Source: Meridianimarinicoccus marinus (GTDB lineage: Bacteria; Pseudomonadota; Alphaproteobacteria; Rhodobacterales; Rhodobacteraceae). Taken from it: a stretch of 64,000 nt of DNA. The stretch spans positions 1 through 64,000 of the forward strand of contig NZ_JBFBVU010000021.1 of assembly GCF_040689105.1 (NCBI RefSeq), read 5' to 3'. The notes below the pieces were generated by a model. The model did no database searches and was not told the DNA's origin. It saw only the letters and a list, made by a program, of their open reading frames with translations. Positions 1-8,331 of this stretch are shown here, in pieces. Made by a program: the position numbers and the translations under genes. Every line of letters begins with the position of its first letter. Position 1 is the first letter of the stretch.

Positions 1-234
1 AAGTGGCCGACTTTTACGCCGCCCGCGACAGCACAATGCCGCCGCTACCGTGGCCGAGTATTGCTCCGCCGTTTACAAACCGAACGGGTCAGGCGAAAAA
101 CCTACCGGACCAGAAAACAGGCGCGCGCCGATGTGTTCGATTACATCGAGCGGTTCTACAACCCAACGCGTCGTCACTCGACCATTGGCTATCTAAGTCC
201 TATGACCTTCGAGGAGCGAGCTATGAAAGCTTAA
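1..234 (+). pseudogene. IS3-family transposase (OrfB) C-terminal remnant
   Basis: From about position 121 to the TAA at 232-234, the frame beginning at position 1 reads as the end of an IS3-type integrase-core transposase: ARADVFDYIERFYNP, then RRHSTIGYLSPM. This is the family's conserved C-terminus. Upstream of about position 70 the similarity to the catalytic core (the usual DNAAMESFF..LKTER stretch) can be followed only by changing frame, so the copy looks frameshifted and decayed. The window edge also cuts it. Nothing here should be active. It marks old transposition next to the LacI/ABC operon. Confidence 0.7.
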
Positions 235-776
235 GTTGCCGTCCACGAAACCGGCAGCAGGCCAGTACACGGATGAGACGTCAACATGATCCGTCGCAAA
301 CATTGCGACGTAAGCTGTCATCAAGAATGGAGCACCCGGAAGTCGAATCCGCAAGAAAGCCGATCTCTGTGTTCAAACCACCAAGGGACAAGCCGACGCA
401 CAATCCAAGCCCAAGCAGAGCAGCAGAAATCAAAGCGGTGGCTATCGTCCAGCCAGACAACATTCTTCACAACATGATCATGCGTGAAGCCTGCGAAATT
501 CACCAAGCCCCGCAAGGCGTTTCAGTCTTATGAACTACGAGGTCTCCGGACTGCCAAGCCTTGCCAACATCGCGTCCAGTGGTGACACTTCAGCTTGGCA
601 CAACCAGTGACATTTCAGAATGGTGTTTACAATCTGGAAGATCCAAAACCCCTTGCCGCTTTCCCAGACAGAAACCTGGGGTTCCAAATTGAACTTACCG
701 CTGATTCCGGCGATGTGCATTTTTCCCTTGCCGAAACCGGTTTCGGAACCGACGGTAAGCCTTGGGAGGACGAAAA
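235..776. other. Non-coding junk/promoter stretch between IS remnant and LacI gene
   Basis: No convincing gene is seen. Short open frames on both strands lack family features, proper ribosome sites and the codon pattern of the neighbours. The left half is probably degraded mobile-element DNA. A pair of direct repeats at 582-623 is listed separately. The last 130 bases must hold the promoter of the LacI gene, but I could not pick out a clear -35/-10 pair or operator. Confidence 0.5.
582..631. repeat. Direct repeat resembling an IS21-like terminal region
   Basis: Two copies of GTGACAYTTCAGNNTGG are seen at 582-598 and 607-623, 25 bases apart, followed by TGTTTACA at 624-631. Read on the other strand, the block starts with TGTAAACACC and then carries the repeats. 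Repeated inner motifs behind a TGT-type terminus are typical of IS21-family ends. No istA/istB remnant is present, so this would be an isolated end left after a deletion. The family call rests on pattern memory only. Confidence 0.4.
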
Positions 777-1886
777 TTGCATCCAGTCATGGAAGAATCG
801 GCACGACAGCCCGCCGCGCGACGCGTCACCATCGCGGATGTGTCTGACGCTCTGGGCCTGACCAAAAGCACGGTCAGCCGGGCCATGAACGGCTATCCCG
901 ACATTGCCGAAAGCACGCGCGCTCGGGTCATGCGCATGGCCGATAAGATGGGCTATCGTCCGCTTTCCCACGCGCAGGCGATCCGGACCGGACGGGTCCG
1001 GTCCATCGGCTTCGTCATCGAAACCGCCGAGCATGATGCGCACCGTCCGTTTCTGGCCGAGTTTCTGGCCGGCATTTCCTCGGCCGCCAGTCTTGAGGGC
1101 TGGACCCTGACCGTCGCGGCCGCGTCCAGTCCCGGCAACACCCTGCAGATCATCGAGCGCCTGTGCGCCGACCGGAAGGCAGACGGGTTTATCCTGCCGC
1201 GTACGCTGCGCACGGACGATCGCATTGCGACCCTGCGCCGGCTGCAGGTGCCCTTCGTCATGTTCGGACGCACCGGCGATCCCACGGATTGCGCCTGGTA
1301 TGACATTGCCGGCGAGGACGCGATGCAATCCGCCGTGCAGAAACTGGCCGCCTTGGGGCATCGGCGCATCGCCTTCGTGAACGGCGGAAAACAGTACAAT
1401 TACACACACTTGCGGCACGAAGGCTATGTTGCCGGGCTGCAAGCCGCCGGTCTGACGTTTGACCCGGCGCTGGTGCGCGAAAACTGCATGTCCCCCGAAG
1501 ACGGCCGCCGGGCCACCCGCGACCTGCTGGCGCTAGACCAGCCGCCCACGGGGATCGTCTTTGCGATGGATCGCGCCGCCCTGGGGCTCTACGACGCCGC
1601 GCGGGACCTGGATCTGCAAGTGGGACAGGACATTTCCGTCATCGCCTATGACGGCATCATCGAGGGCGCGACCATGACCCCGCCCCTGACCACCTTTTCG
1701 GTCAACATCCGCCGCGCGGGTGAACGCCTGGGGACGCTTCTGATCCGCCGCGTCCGGGGCTCTGCCCCTGAATCCCTGCGCCGGGTGGAACAGGCCACTT
1801 TTCTGGATCGCGGCTCGGCAACGGCGCCGGCCCGGTCGTCCGAAGAACTCGCGAACCTGCTTCGAAGCACCGCTGCGAAGCCCTGA
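777..1886 (+). CDS. LacI-family transcriptional regulator
   Basis: DNA-binding repressor or activator of the ABC/hydrolase operon that follows. The N-terminus has a LacI helix-turn-helix (TIADVSDALGLTKSTVSRAM, about residues 14-33 counted from the ATG at 789) and the hinge region MGYRP. The rest is a periplasmic-binding-protein-like sensor core typical of sugar or glycoside effectors, ending with the usual dimer region. The start is uncertain: GGAGGA at 765-770 sits well for the TTG at 777 but is too far from the ATG at 789. The gene ends 22 bases before the start of the binding-protein gene and reads in the same direction, so it probably controls that operon and may be cotranscribed with it. 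Confidence 0.9.
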   Translation: MHPVMEESARQPAARRVTIADVSDALGLTKSTVSRAMNGYPDIAESTRARVMRMADKMGYRPLSHAQAIRTGRVRSIGFVIETAEHDAHRPFLAEFLAGISSAASLEGWTLTVAAASSPGNTLQIIERLCADRKADGFILPRTLRTDDRIATLRRLQVPFVMFGRTGDPTDCAWYDIAGEDAMQSAVQKLAALGHRRIAFVNGGKQYNYTHLRHEGYVAGLQAAGLTFDPALVRENCMSPEDGRRATRDLLALDQPPTGIVFAMDRAALGLYDAARDLDLQVGQDISVIAYDGIIEGATMTPPLTTFSVNIRRAGERLGTLLIRRVRGSAPESLRRVEQATFLDRGSATAPARSSEELANLLRSTAAKP

Positions 1887-1908
1887 ACTTTCAATGGGAG
1901 GTAGAAGA

Positions 1909-3258
1909 ATGACGAAACCGACTCTGCGCTTGTGGTCCACGGCGGCCCTGGCCCTTGTGCTCGCCGCACCGGGCGTGTCCGCCGAGGAACTGCGCTTCTG
2001 GACAACCGAAGAGCAGCCCGAGCGGCTGGCCAAGCAACAGGAAATGGCCGCCGCCTTCGAAACCGCCACAGGCCATTCGGTCGAGGTGATCCCGGTCACC
2101 GAAAGCGACCTCGGCACCCGCGCCACGGCGGCCTTCGCCGCAGGCGATCTGCCGGACGTGATCTATCACACCTTGCAATACGCCCTGCCCTGGTACGAGG
2201 CCGGAATCCTTGATCCGGACGCGGCCACCGATGTGGTCGAGAACCTGGGCGCTGACACTTTCGCGCAGGGCGCTCTGGCGCTGGCGGCCGTGGATGACGG
2301 CTATGCCTCCGTGCCGGTGGACGGCTGGACACAGATGATCGTCTATCGCAAGGATCTGTTCGAAGAAGCCGGACTTGAGCCGCCGTCCTCCTATGCCAAC
2401 GTGCTGGCGGCGCTGGACGCCCTGCACAACCCGCCCGAGATGTACGGCTTCGTGGCTGCCACCAAGGTGGACGAAGCCTTCATGAGCCAGGTGCTGGAGC
2501 ATGTGTTCCTGGCCAATGGCGTCAGCCCGGTCGACGAGAACGGCTTCGCACCGCTGGACGAGGCCAAGACCACCGAGATTCTGGACTTCTACAAGGCCAT
2601 CGCCAAGGCCTCCCCTCCGGGCGAGCTGTACTGGGATCAGTCGCGCACGATCTATTTTGCGGGCGATGCCGCGATGATCATCTGGTCGCCCTTCATCCTT
2701 GACGAACTGGCCGGCCTGCGTGACAGCGCGCCGCCCACCATCAACGATGATCCGACCTCGACCGAACTGGCCTCGAAGACCGGTATCGTGACCAACTTCG
2801 CCGGCCCGTCCAATCCCGACGGCGCGGCCTGGGGCGACGTTCGGTACTTCGGAATCACCAATGATGCGTCGACCGACGCGGCAATGGAGTTTGTCGAGTT
2901 CAACCTGAGCGACGCTTACACCCAGACCCTGTCGATCGCACCGGAGGGCAAGTTCCCGGTCCGTCGTGGCGATGGTGAAAACCCCACCGCCTATATCGAT
3001 GCCTGGGCCACCCTGCCCGTCGGCGTGGATCGCAAGGCACCCCTTGGCGACCTCTATGATCCGGCGATGATCGCCGAGATCGTCGGCGGTCTGGATGTGG
3101 CGCAACGCTGGGGCGTGGCCGAAGGGCAACTGTCGCTGGCCTCGAAGATGATCAACAGCCAGGTCATCAACCGCATCGTGCGGCAGTACATCGACGACGA
3201 GCTTGACGCCGCTGCCGCGGTCGCCGCGCTGAACGAGGAGCTGGGCGCGATCCAGTAA
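1909..3258 (+). CDS. Sugar-type ABC transporter substrate-binding protein
   Basis: Periplasmic solute-binding protein of the family-1 (MalE/UgpB-like) type, 449 residues. A signal peptide is visible, with cleavage expected after residue 25 (GVSA|EEL). The start is the ATG at 1909; the in-frame ATG at 1894 overlaps the likely Shine-Dalgarno GGGAGG. The fold pattern (early lobe with FWTTEEQPERL, later the AAMIIWSPF segment) fits binding proteins for di- or oligosaccharides and glycosides. It should deliver its ligand to the two permeases encoded next. The nearby GH63-like hydrolase suggests a glycosylated osmolyte such as glucosyl- or mannosylglycerate, but the ligand cannot be read from sequence. 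Confidence 0.9.
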   Translation: MTKPTLRLWSTAALALVLAAPGVSAEELRFWTTEEQPERLAKQQEMAAAFETATGHSVEVIPVTESDLGTRATAAFAAGDLPDVIYHTLQYALPWYEAGILDPDAATDVVENLGADTFAQGALALAAVDDGYASVPVDGWTQMIVYRKDLFEEAGLEPPSSYANVLAALDALHNPPEMYGFVAATKVDEAFMSQVLEHVFLANGVSPVDENGFAPLDEAKTTEILDFYKAIAKASPPGELYWDQSRTIYFAGDAAMIIWSPFILDELAGLRDSAPPTINDDPTSTELASKTGIVTNFAGPSNPDGAAWGDVRYFGITNDASTDAAMEFVEFNLSDAYTQTLSIAPEGKFPVRRGDGENPTAYIDAWATLPVGVDRKAPLGDLYDPAMIAEIVGGLDVAQRWGVAEGQLSLASKMINSQVINRIVRQYIDDELDAAAAVAALNEELGAIQ

Positions 3259-3276
3259 GGACCGCTTGCTTCTAAC

Positions 3277-3304
3277 GGGGGTGCCGTGACCCAACGGTGC
3301 CCCC
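3277..3304 (+). terminator. Intercistronic stem-loop after the binding-protein gene
   Basis: GGGGGTGCCGT (3277-3287) can pair with ACGGTGCCCCC (3294-3304) around a 6-base loop, with two G-T wobbles. No T-run follows. Such stem-loops after ABC binding-protein genes usually protect the upstream mRNA or attenuate the permease genes, giving more binding protein than membrane subunits. Confidence 0.55.
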
Positions 3305-3329
3305 ACCCCGAACACATCGGACTGTCACA

Positions 3330-4574
3330 ATGACCACTGCATTGCCGCCTACGGGCACCGGGCCGCTCGCCAAGCGCGAGGCCCGGCTGGCCTGGGGTTT
3401 GCTTTCTCCCACCATCACCGCGGTCGCCCTTGTGGTGATCCTGCCGCTGCTGGCGGTGTTCTGGATCAGCGTCAAGCCCGTGGGGCTGGCCGATCTGCGC
3501 GCCGCCGCCCCCGTGGTGCGCGCCGACCTGCGCGGCGACGCCGCTGCCGCGGGCGACGAAATCACCGTGCGCTACCGCATCCGCAATACCAGCCAGGACA
3601 AGGAAATCCGCAAAGTCACCATGACCGACGGCTGGCCCGATGGCCTGACCCCGGTTGAACTTGATCCGCGCTGCGCCATTGACGAGGCCCAGTTGCGCTG
3701 TGACTTCGGCACCATGGAGGGCGGTTTTCGCGACCAGATCCTCATCCCCGTCACCGTCGGACAGGCCTTCCTGGACGCCGGCGGAGAGCTGGACGACATC
3801 GACCCGGTGTTGACCGGCAAGGCCGACAGCATCCTGACCAGCGGCGAATTCACCTTCGACAACTTCTCGCGCATCTTCGACGGGGACGAGTTCTGGGGCG
3901 TGCTCGGCGTCACCCTGTTCTACACGGTCTTCGGCACCATCGGCGCGCTGGTCTTCGGGCTGTTCGCGGCGCTGCTGCTGAACAAGTCGTTCCGGGGCCA
4001 GGGCATCCTGCGCGGGCTGTATCTGTTTCCCTATGTGGCGCCGGTGATCGCCGTTGCCTTTGCCTGGATCCTGCTGTTCGACCCGTTTTCCGGATCGGCC
4101 AACGCGCTGCTGATCCAGATGGGTGTGACCGAAGGGGCCATCAACTTCTTCGGCGAACGCCCGCTGGCCCTGATCATGGTGACGGTGTTCGAGATCTGGC
4201 GCTATTTCCCGCTGTCCTTCCTGTTCATCCTCGCCCGGATGCAGTCCATCGACGGCGACATGTACGAAGCGGCGGACATGGACGGCGCCTCTCCCTTCCA
4301 GAAATTCTGGTATCTTTCGGTGCCGCAACTTCTGGGCATTCTGTCGGTTCTGTTCCTGCTGCGCTTCATCTGGACCTTCAACAAGTTCGACGACATCTTC
4401 CTGCTGACCGGCGGCAACGCGGGCACCCGGACGCTGACTGTGAATGTCTATGAACAGGCCTTCGCGATCTCGAACATCGGCGCGGGCGCGGCGGTGGCAG
4501 TGGTGATCTTCTTCTGCCTGCTGATCTTCTCCTACGTCTTCTTCCGTTATGGCAATCAGGAGGAAGGGCTATGA
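3330..4574 (+). CDS. ABC transporter permease (MalF-like) with inserted DUF11-like domain
   Basis: Inner-membrane permease subunit, 414 residues. The first membrane helix lies at about 23-46. It is followed not by a short loop but by about 115 residues of soluble, extracytoplasmic sequence (about 50-165) with a DUF11-like immunoglobulin-type pattern (ITVRYRIRNTS, then VTMTDGWPDGLTP, two cysteines, GTMEGG). The rest is the usual MalF transmembrane core with an EAA loop at about 311-330 (EAADMDGAS), the contact site for the ATPase. The start is the ATG at 3330; an upstream GTG in frame lies inside the preceding stem-loop. The stop overlaps the next start (ATGA). E. coli MalF also has a large periplasmic domain, but in a different loop. 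Confidence 0.9.
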   Translation: MTTALPPTGTGPLAKREARLAWGLLSPTITAVALVVILPLLAVFWISVKPVGLADLRAAAPVVRADLRGDAAAAGDEITVRYRIRNTSQDKEIRKVTMTDGWPDGLTPVELDPRCAIDEAQLRCDFGTMEGGFRDQILIPVTVGQAFLDAGGELDDIDPVLTGKADSILTSGEFTFDNFSRIFDGDEFWGVLGVTLFYTVFGTIGALVFGLFAALLLNKSFRGQGILRGLYLFPYVAPVIAVAFAWILLFDPFSGSANALLIQMGVTEGAINFFGERPLALIMVTVFEIWRYFPLSFLFILARMQSIDGDMYEAADMDGASPFQKFWYLSVPQLLGILSVLFLLRFIWTFNKFDDIFLLTGGNAGTRTLTVNVYEQAFAISNIGAGAAVAVVIFFCLLIFSYVFFRYGNQEEGL

Positions 4575-5779
4575 GCTTCCTGCGCAACGGCCTTGTTACC
4601 AGCCCGCTTCTGGGCGCGCTGTGGACCTTCATCATCGCCACCACCGTGGCCGTGGCCATGTCCTTCATCACCGGGGCCGAGTTCCGCCCGTCGCTGCTGC
4701 TCTCGCTGTTCTGGGGCGCGGGGCTGGGTGTTCTGTGCCTGCCCGGACCACGGTGGAAACCGCTGGCCGGACTGGCCCTGCTGACGGTGCTGTCGCTGGT
4801 GGGCTTCGGCCCGCTGGTGATCGGATCCGAGGTGTCTTTCCTGTCGGGTCTGATCGGTGCGGTGGCAATGGCCGGGTTCAGCGCGCTGGGAATGGTGCGT
4901 ATCCTGACGGAGTGCCCGCAAGGCACGCTGAACCGCCATGAGTTCGAGGCCGCGGTGATCCGCTTCCTGACCGGCTTTGGCTATATCTTCTTCACCGCCA
5001 TCGTCGTCATCCCCTTCTACGTGATGGTGATGACCAGCCTGAAGAACCAGTCCGAGCTGATCCAGAACCCGCTGGATTTCTCGCTGGACCTGTCCAAGGG
5101 CTTTGACCTGTTCCGCAGCTACACCGAGTTGTTCAGCCAGTTCAGCTTCGGCTCGTACCTGTGGACCTCGTTCTACATCTCGGTGCTGACGGTTCTGATC
5201 ACCCTGGCTTTCGCCGTTCCCGGTGCTTATGCGGTGGCCCGGCTGCGGTTCAAGGGGCGGGCGGCGTTCTCACGCTCGATCCTTTTGATCTACATGGTGC
5301 CGATGATCGTTCTGGCGCTGCCCATCTACATCGCCTTTTCCATGGCCGGGCTGCGCAACTCGATCACCGGGATCGTGATGATCTACCCGGTTACCACCAT
5401 CCCCGTGGCATTGTACATGCTGCAGGGCTATTTCCGCGGCCTGCCCGCGGAGGTCGAGGAAGCCGGGCTGATGGACGGGCTGTCGCGACTGGCCGTGATC
5501 TGGAAGATCACCCTGCCGCTGTCGCTGCCGGCCATGGCTTCGGTGTCGCTCTATGTCTTCATGATTGCGTGGAACGAATTCCTGCTGGCCTTCATGCTGC
5601 TGGATGATCCCACGAAATTCACCCTGACGCGCGGCATCGCCTCGCTCAACTCTTCCGAAATCCCTCGCCAGCACCTGATGGCCGGTTCGGTGATCGCCAC
5701 CGTCCCGATCATGGCGCTGTTCCTGGGGCTTGAACGTTTCATGACCAAAGGTCTCACAGCAGGATCCGTAAAAGGATGA
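4571..5779 (+). CDS. ABC transporter permease (MalG-like) with N-terminal membrane extension
   Basis: Second permease subunit, 402 residues against about 280-300 for ordinary MalG-type proteins. The first 130 or so residues are extra and contain about four hydrophobic segments before the standard core begins near the GYIFFTAIVVIPFYVMV helix. The EAA loop is at about 295-316 (EEAGLMDGLSRLAVIWKITL). It overlaps the previous gene by ATGA, and its own stop overlaps the hydrolase start in the same way, so the four genes are translationally coupled. The extension may dock against the extra domain of the partner permease; that is inference. Confidence 0.9.
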   Translation: MSFLRNGLVTSPLLGALWTFIIATTVAVAMSFITGAEFRPSLLLSLFWGAGLGVLCLPGPRWKPLAGLALLTVLSLVGFGPLVIGSEVSFLSGLIGAVAMAGFSALGMVRILTECPQGTLNRHEFEAAVIRFLTGFGYIFFTAIVVIPFYVMVMTSLKNQSELIQNPLDFSLDLSKGFDLFRSYTELFSQFSFGSYLWTSFYISVLTVLITLAFAVPGAYAVARLRFKGRAAFSRSILLIYMVPMIVLALPIYIAFSMAGLRNSITGIVMIYPVTTIPVALYMLQGYFRGLPAEVEEAGLMDGLSRLAVIWKITLPLSLPAMASVSLYVFMIAWNEFLLAFMLLDDPTKFTLTRGIASLNSSEIPRQHLMAGSVIATVPIMALFLGLERFMTKGLTAGSVKG

Positions 5780-7011
5780 CACACCTCAACGAAACCGCCC
5801 GCGACATCCTTCGCAAGAACGATCGCGGAGGCTACACCGTGCCCACAGACGGGCTCTATCCCTACCAGTGGAACTGGGACAGCGTCTTTGCCGCCTGGGG
5901 GTTCGCAACCTTCGACAACGACCGCGCCTGGACCGAGGTCGAGACCCTGTTCTCGGGCCAATGGGACGACGGGATGGTGCCGCACATCATCTTCCACCAG
6001 TCCGATCCGGGATACTTCCCCGGCCCGGATGTCTGGGGCACCAACAAGACACCGCAGACCTCCGGCATCAGCCAGCCGCCGGTGGCCGCCACGATGGTCC
6101 GCAAGATCTACGAGATGGACCCGGAAGCCGGGCGGGCCCGCCTCGCCGCGCTCTATCCCAGGATGGTGGCCTGGCATCGCTGGTGGCACGACGTGCGCTG
6201 CGCCCCCGGCCCGGCCTGCATCACCCACCCTTGGGAATCGGGCCGCGACAACTGCCCCGACTGGGATGTGGGCATGGCCAATGTGGATGGCTCCAACGTC
6301 GGCCCCTACCAGCGGCGCGACACCGGCCATGTGGATGCCTCCATGCGCCCCGGCAAGGAGGACTACGACCGCTACATCGCGATCCTGCAATTCGGAAAGG
6401 CCTGCGGCTGGAACCATGCCGAGATCATGGCGAACGGTCCCTTCCTGATGGCCGATCCCGGCATCACCTTCATCTTGCTGCGCGCCCATCGCGACTTGAT
6501 CGCGCTGGGGCAGGAACTGGGCGAGGATGTGTCCGAGATCACCGGCTGGGCCGACGCGCTGGAAGCCGCCGTGCCCAGCATCTGGAACCCGGATCTTGGC
6601 GCCTATGACGCCCGCGACATCCGCACCGGCACCTGGGCCAACAATCTCAGCTCGGCCGCCTATCTGTTCCTCTATGCCGGGATCGAGAACCCGGACATGG
6701 ACGCGCAGATGCAGCGCACCTGGGACGCCGTGACCTACGGCATCCCCTCGTCCGATCCCGAGGCCGCGCATTTCGACCCCCGCCGCTATTGGCGCGGGCC
6801 GATGTGGCCGGTGGTCAACTCATTGATCGCCCTGGGCCTCAAGGACAGCGGCCGGGACGCCGACGAGGCGCGCCTGCGCCGCGAAACCGCCACCCTGATC
6901 GAGAAATCGGGGTTCTACGAATATTTTGATCCCGTCGACGGCACCCCCTGCGGCGGATCGAACTTCACCTGGACAGCCGCCATCTGGCTGACCTGGGCCG
7001 GGAGGGACTGA
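5776..7011 (+). CDS. GH63-like glycoside hydrolase (mannosyl-/glucosylglycerate hydrolase type)
   Basis: Cytoplasmic hydrolase of 411 residues with no signal peptide, resembling the compact (alpha/alpha)6-barrel enzymes of the MgH/GgH group in GH63. Visible markers are GGYTVPTDGLYPYQWNWDS near the N-terminus, ESGRDNCPDWD at about 153-163 (region of the catalytic aspartate), RYWRGPMWPVVN at about 336, and a C-terminal segment ending GSNFTWTAA. Enzymes of this group split mannosylglycerate or glucosylglycerate, both compatible solutes. Its position inside a sugar ABC operon, coupled to both neighbours, implies that the imported ligand is hydrolysed directly after uptake. Other short glycosides remain possible. 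Confidence 0.75.
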   Translation: MTHLNETARDILRKNDRGGYTVPTDGLYPYQWNWDSVFAAWGFATFDNDRAWTEVETLFSGQWDDGMVPHIIFHQSDPGYFPGPDVWGTNKTPQTSGISQPPVAATMVRKIYEMDPEAGRARLAALYPRMVAWHRWWHDVRCAPGPACITHPWESGRDNCPDWDVGMANVDGSNVGPYQRRDTGHVDASMRPGKEDYDRYIAILQFGKACGWNHAEIMANGPFLMADPGITFILLRAHRDLIALGQELGEDVSEITGWADALEAAVPSIWNPDLGAYDARDIRTGTWANNLSSAAYLFLYAGIENPDMDAQMQRTWDAVTYGIPSSDPEAAHFDPRRYWRGPMWPVVNSLIALGLKDSGRDADEARLRRETATLIEKSGFYEYFDPVDGTPCGGSNFTWTAAIWLTWAGRD

Positions 7012-8051
7012 TGGCATCCATCGAACTGAAATCCGTCGAGAAATGGTTTGGCGAGGTCCAGGTTATCAAGGGCGTCGACCTGACCATCAACGAAGGTGAA
7101 TTCGTCATTTTCGTCGGTCCTTCGGGCTGCGGGAAATCCACGCTTCTGCGGATGATCGCGGGGCTGGAAGAAACCTCGCGCGGGCAGATCATCATCGACG
7201 GGCGCGACGCCACCGCCGAACCGCCGTCGAAACGTGGGCTGGCCATGGTGTTCCAGTCCTACGCGCTGTACCCGCACATGTCGGTGCGCGACAACGTCGG
7301 CTTTCCGCTGAAATCCGCCGGTGTTCCGAAGGAGGAGATCGACGCCAAGGTGGCCGAGGCCGCACGGGTTCTGAAACTGGATCCCTACCTCGATCGCCGG
7401 CCCAAGGATCTGTCGGGCGGGCAGCGGCAGCGTGTGGCCATCGGGCGTTCCATCGTACGCGACCCCACCGCGTTCCTGTTCGACGAACCGCTGTCGAACC
7501 TCGATGCGTCCCTGCGGGTCGAGATGCGCTACGAGATCGCCAAGCTGCACCAGACCCTGAACGCCTCGATGATCTATGTGACGCATGACCAGGTCGAGGC
7601 GATGACCCTGGCCGACCGCATCGTGGTGCTGGAGTTCGGCAAGATCGCGCAGGTCGGCACCCCGCGCGAGTTGTACGACAGCCCGGCCAATCTGTTCGTG
7701 GCGCAGTTCATCGGCAGTCCCAAGATGAACATCCTGCCCTGCTCCTCGAACGGCGGGCAGTACACCGTGGCCGGTGGCCGCGGCGGGCCGGTTTCGGGTG
7801 CAGCCGTGCATCTGGGCATCCGCCCCGAGCACATCGTGCTGGGTGCCGAGGGCACCGGGCAGGTCGATGGCGTGGTGGATGTTCTGGAATATCTTGGCGC
7901 TGACACCTTCCTGATCTTCGACTGCGGCGAGGCCGGGCAGGTGACGGTGCGGATCAACGGAGACACCGATCTGAAACCCGGTGACCGCCTGGGGCTGACG
8001 TTCGACCCGGACCGGCTGCATTTCTTCAGCGCGGATGGTTTGGCCATCTGA
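7011..8051 (+). CDS. ABC transporter ATPase (MalK/UgpC type)
   Basis: ATPase subunit of the importer, 346 residues. Walker A GPSGCGKST is at 36-44, the signature LSGGQRQRVAIGRS at about 133, Walker B AFLFDEP at about 155, and the H-loop in YVTHDQVEAMTLADR. After about residue 235 comes a TOBE-type C-terminal domain, as in MalK/UgpC proteins, which can carry regulatory contacts. The ATG overlaps the hydrolase stop by one base (TGATG). It is the last gene of the operon and is followed by a hairpin. Confidence 0.95.
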   Translation: MASIELKSVEKWFGEVQVIKGVDLTINEGEFVIFVGPSGCGKSTLLRMIAGLEETSRGQIIIDGRDATAEPPSKRGLAMVFQSYALYPHMSVRDNVGFPLKSAGVPKEEIDAKVAEAARVLKLDPYLDRRPKDLSGGQRQRVAIGRSIVRDPTAFLFDEPLSNLDASLRVEMRYEIAKLHQTLNASMIYVTHDQVEAMTLADRIVVLEFGKIAQVGTPRELYDSPANLFVAQFIGSPKMNILPCSSNGGQYTVAGGRGGPVSGAAVHLGIRPEHIVLGAEGTGQVDGVVDVLEYLGADTFLIFDCGEAGQVTVRINGDTDLKPGDRLGLTFDPDRLHFFSADGLAI

Positions 8052-8076
8052 GGCTAAGTGCAAGCTGACAAGACAC

Positions 8077-8105
8077 GGATGCCGCCCGAAGTCCGGGCGG
8101 CATCC
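8077..8105 (+). terminator. Hairpin at the end of the ABC/hydrolase operon
   Basis: Perfect 12-base-pair stem: GGATGCCGCCCG (8077-8088) with CGGGCGGCATCC (8094-8105) around a 5-base loop. Only a loose T-rich stretch follows (8111-8138), so termination may be intrinsic but imperfect. The next 225 bases up to 8331 hold no gene I can support; the T-rich part and the start of 8332 suggest a promoter there. Confidence 0.7.
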
Positions 8106-8331
8106 GACACTTGTTATACTTCAAGTTGTTTTCTGTTTTATTACAGTGTGTTGCATCTATTTTCTCGCGCATATCATCGCATGATAAACCGACGTTTCCC
8201 CGGCGCAGCCCGTCGTCCAGCTCCAGCCTGACCCGTTGTCCCACCTTCCGCCCTTGCAGGACCCGCGCCGGGCGGGCAAGAACCAAGGCAAGGATCGCAC
8301 GCCACGCGATACCACGGGAAGGGAGCGGGAC

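Noticed and set aside
1891..3315. Long open frame on the minus strand opposite the sugar-binding protein
   Set aside because: It is the antisense shadow of a GC-rich gene: glycine/arginine/histidine-rich translation, no domain, and the plus strand has a clear family match.
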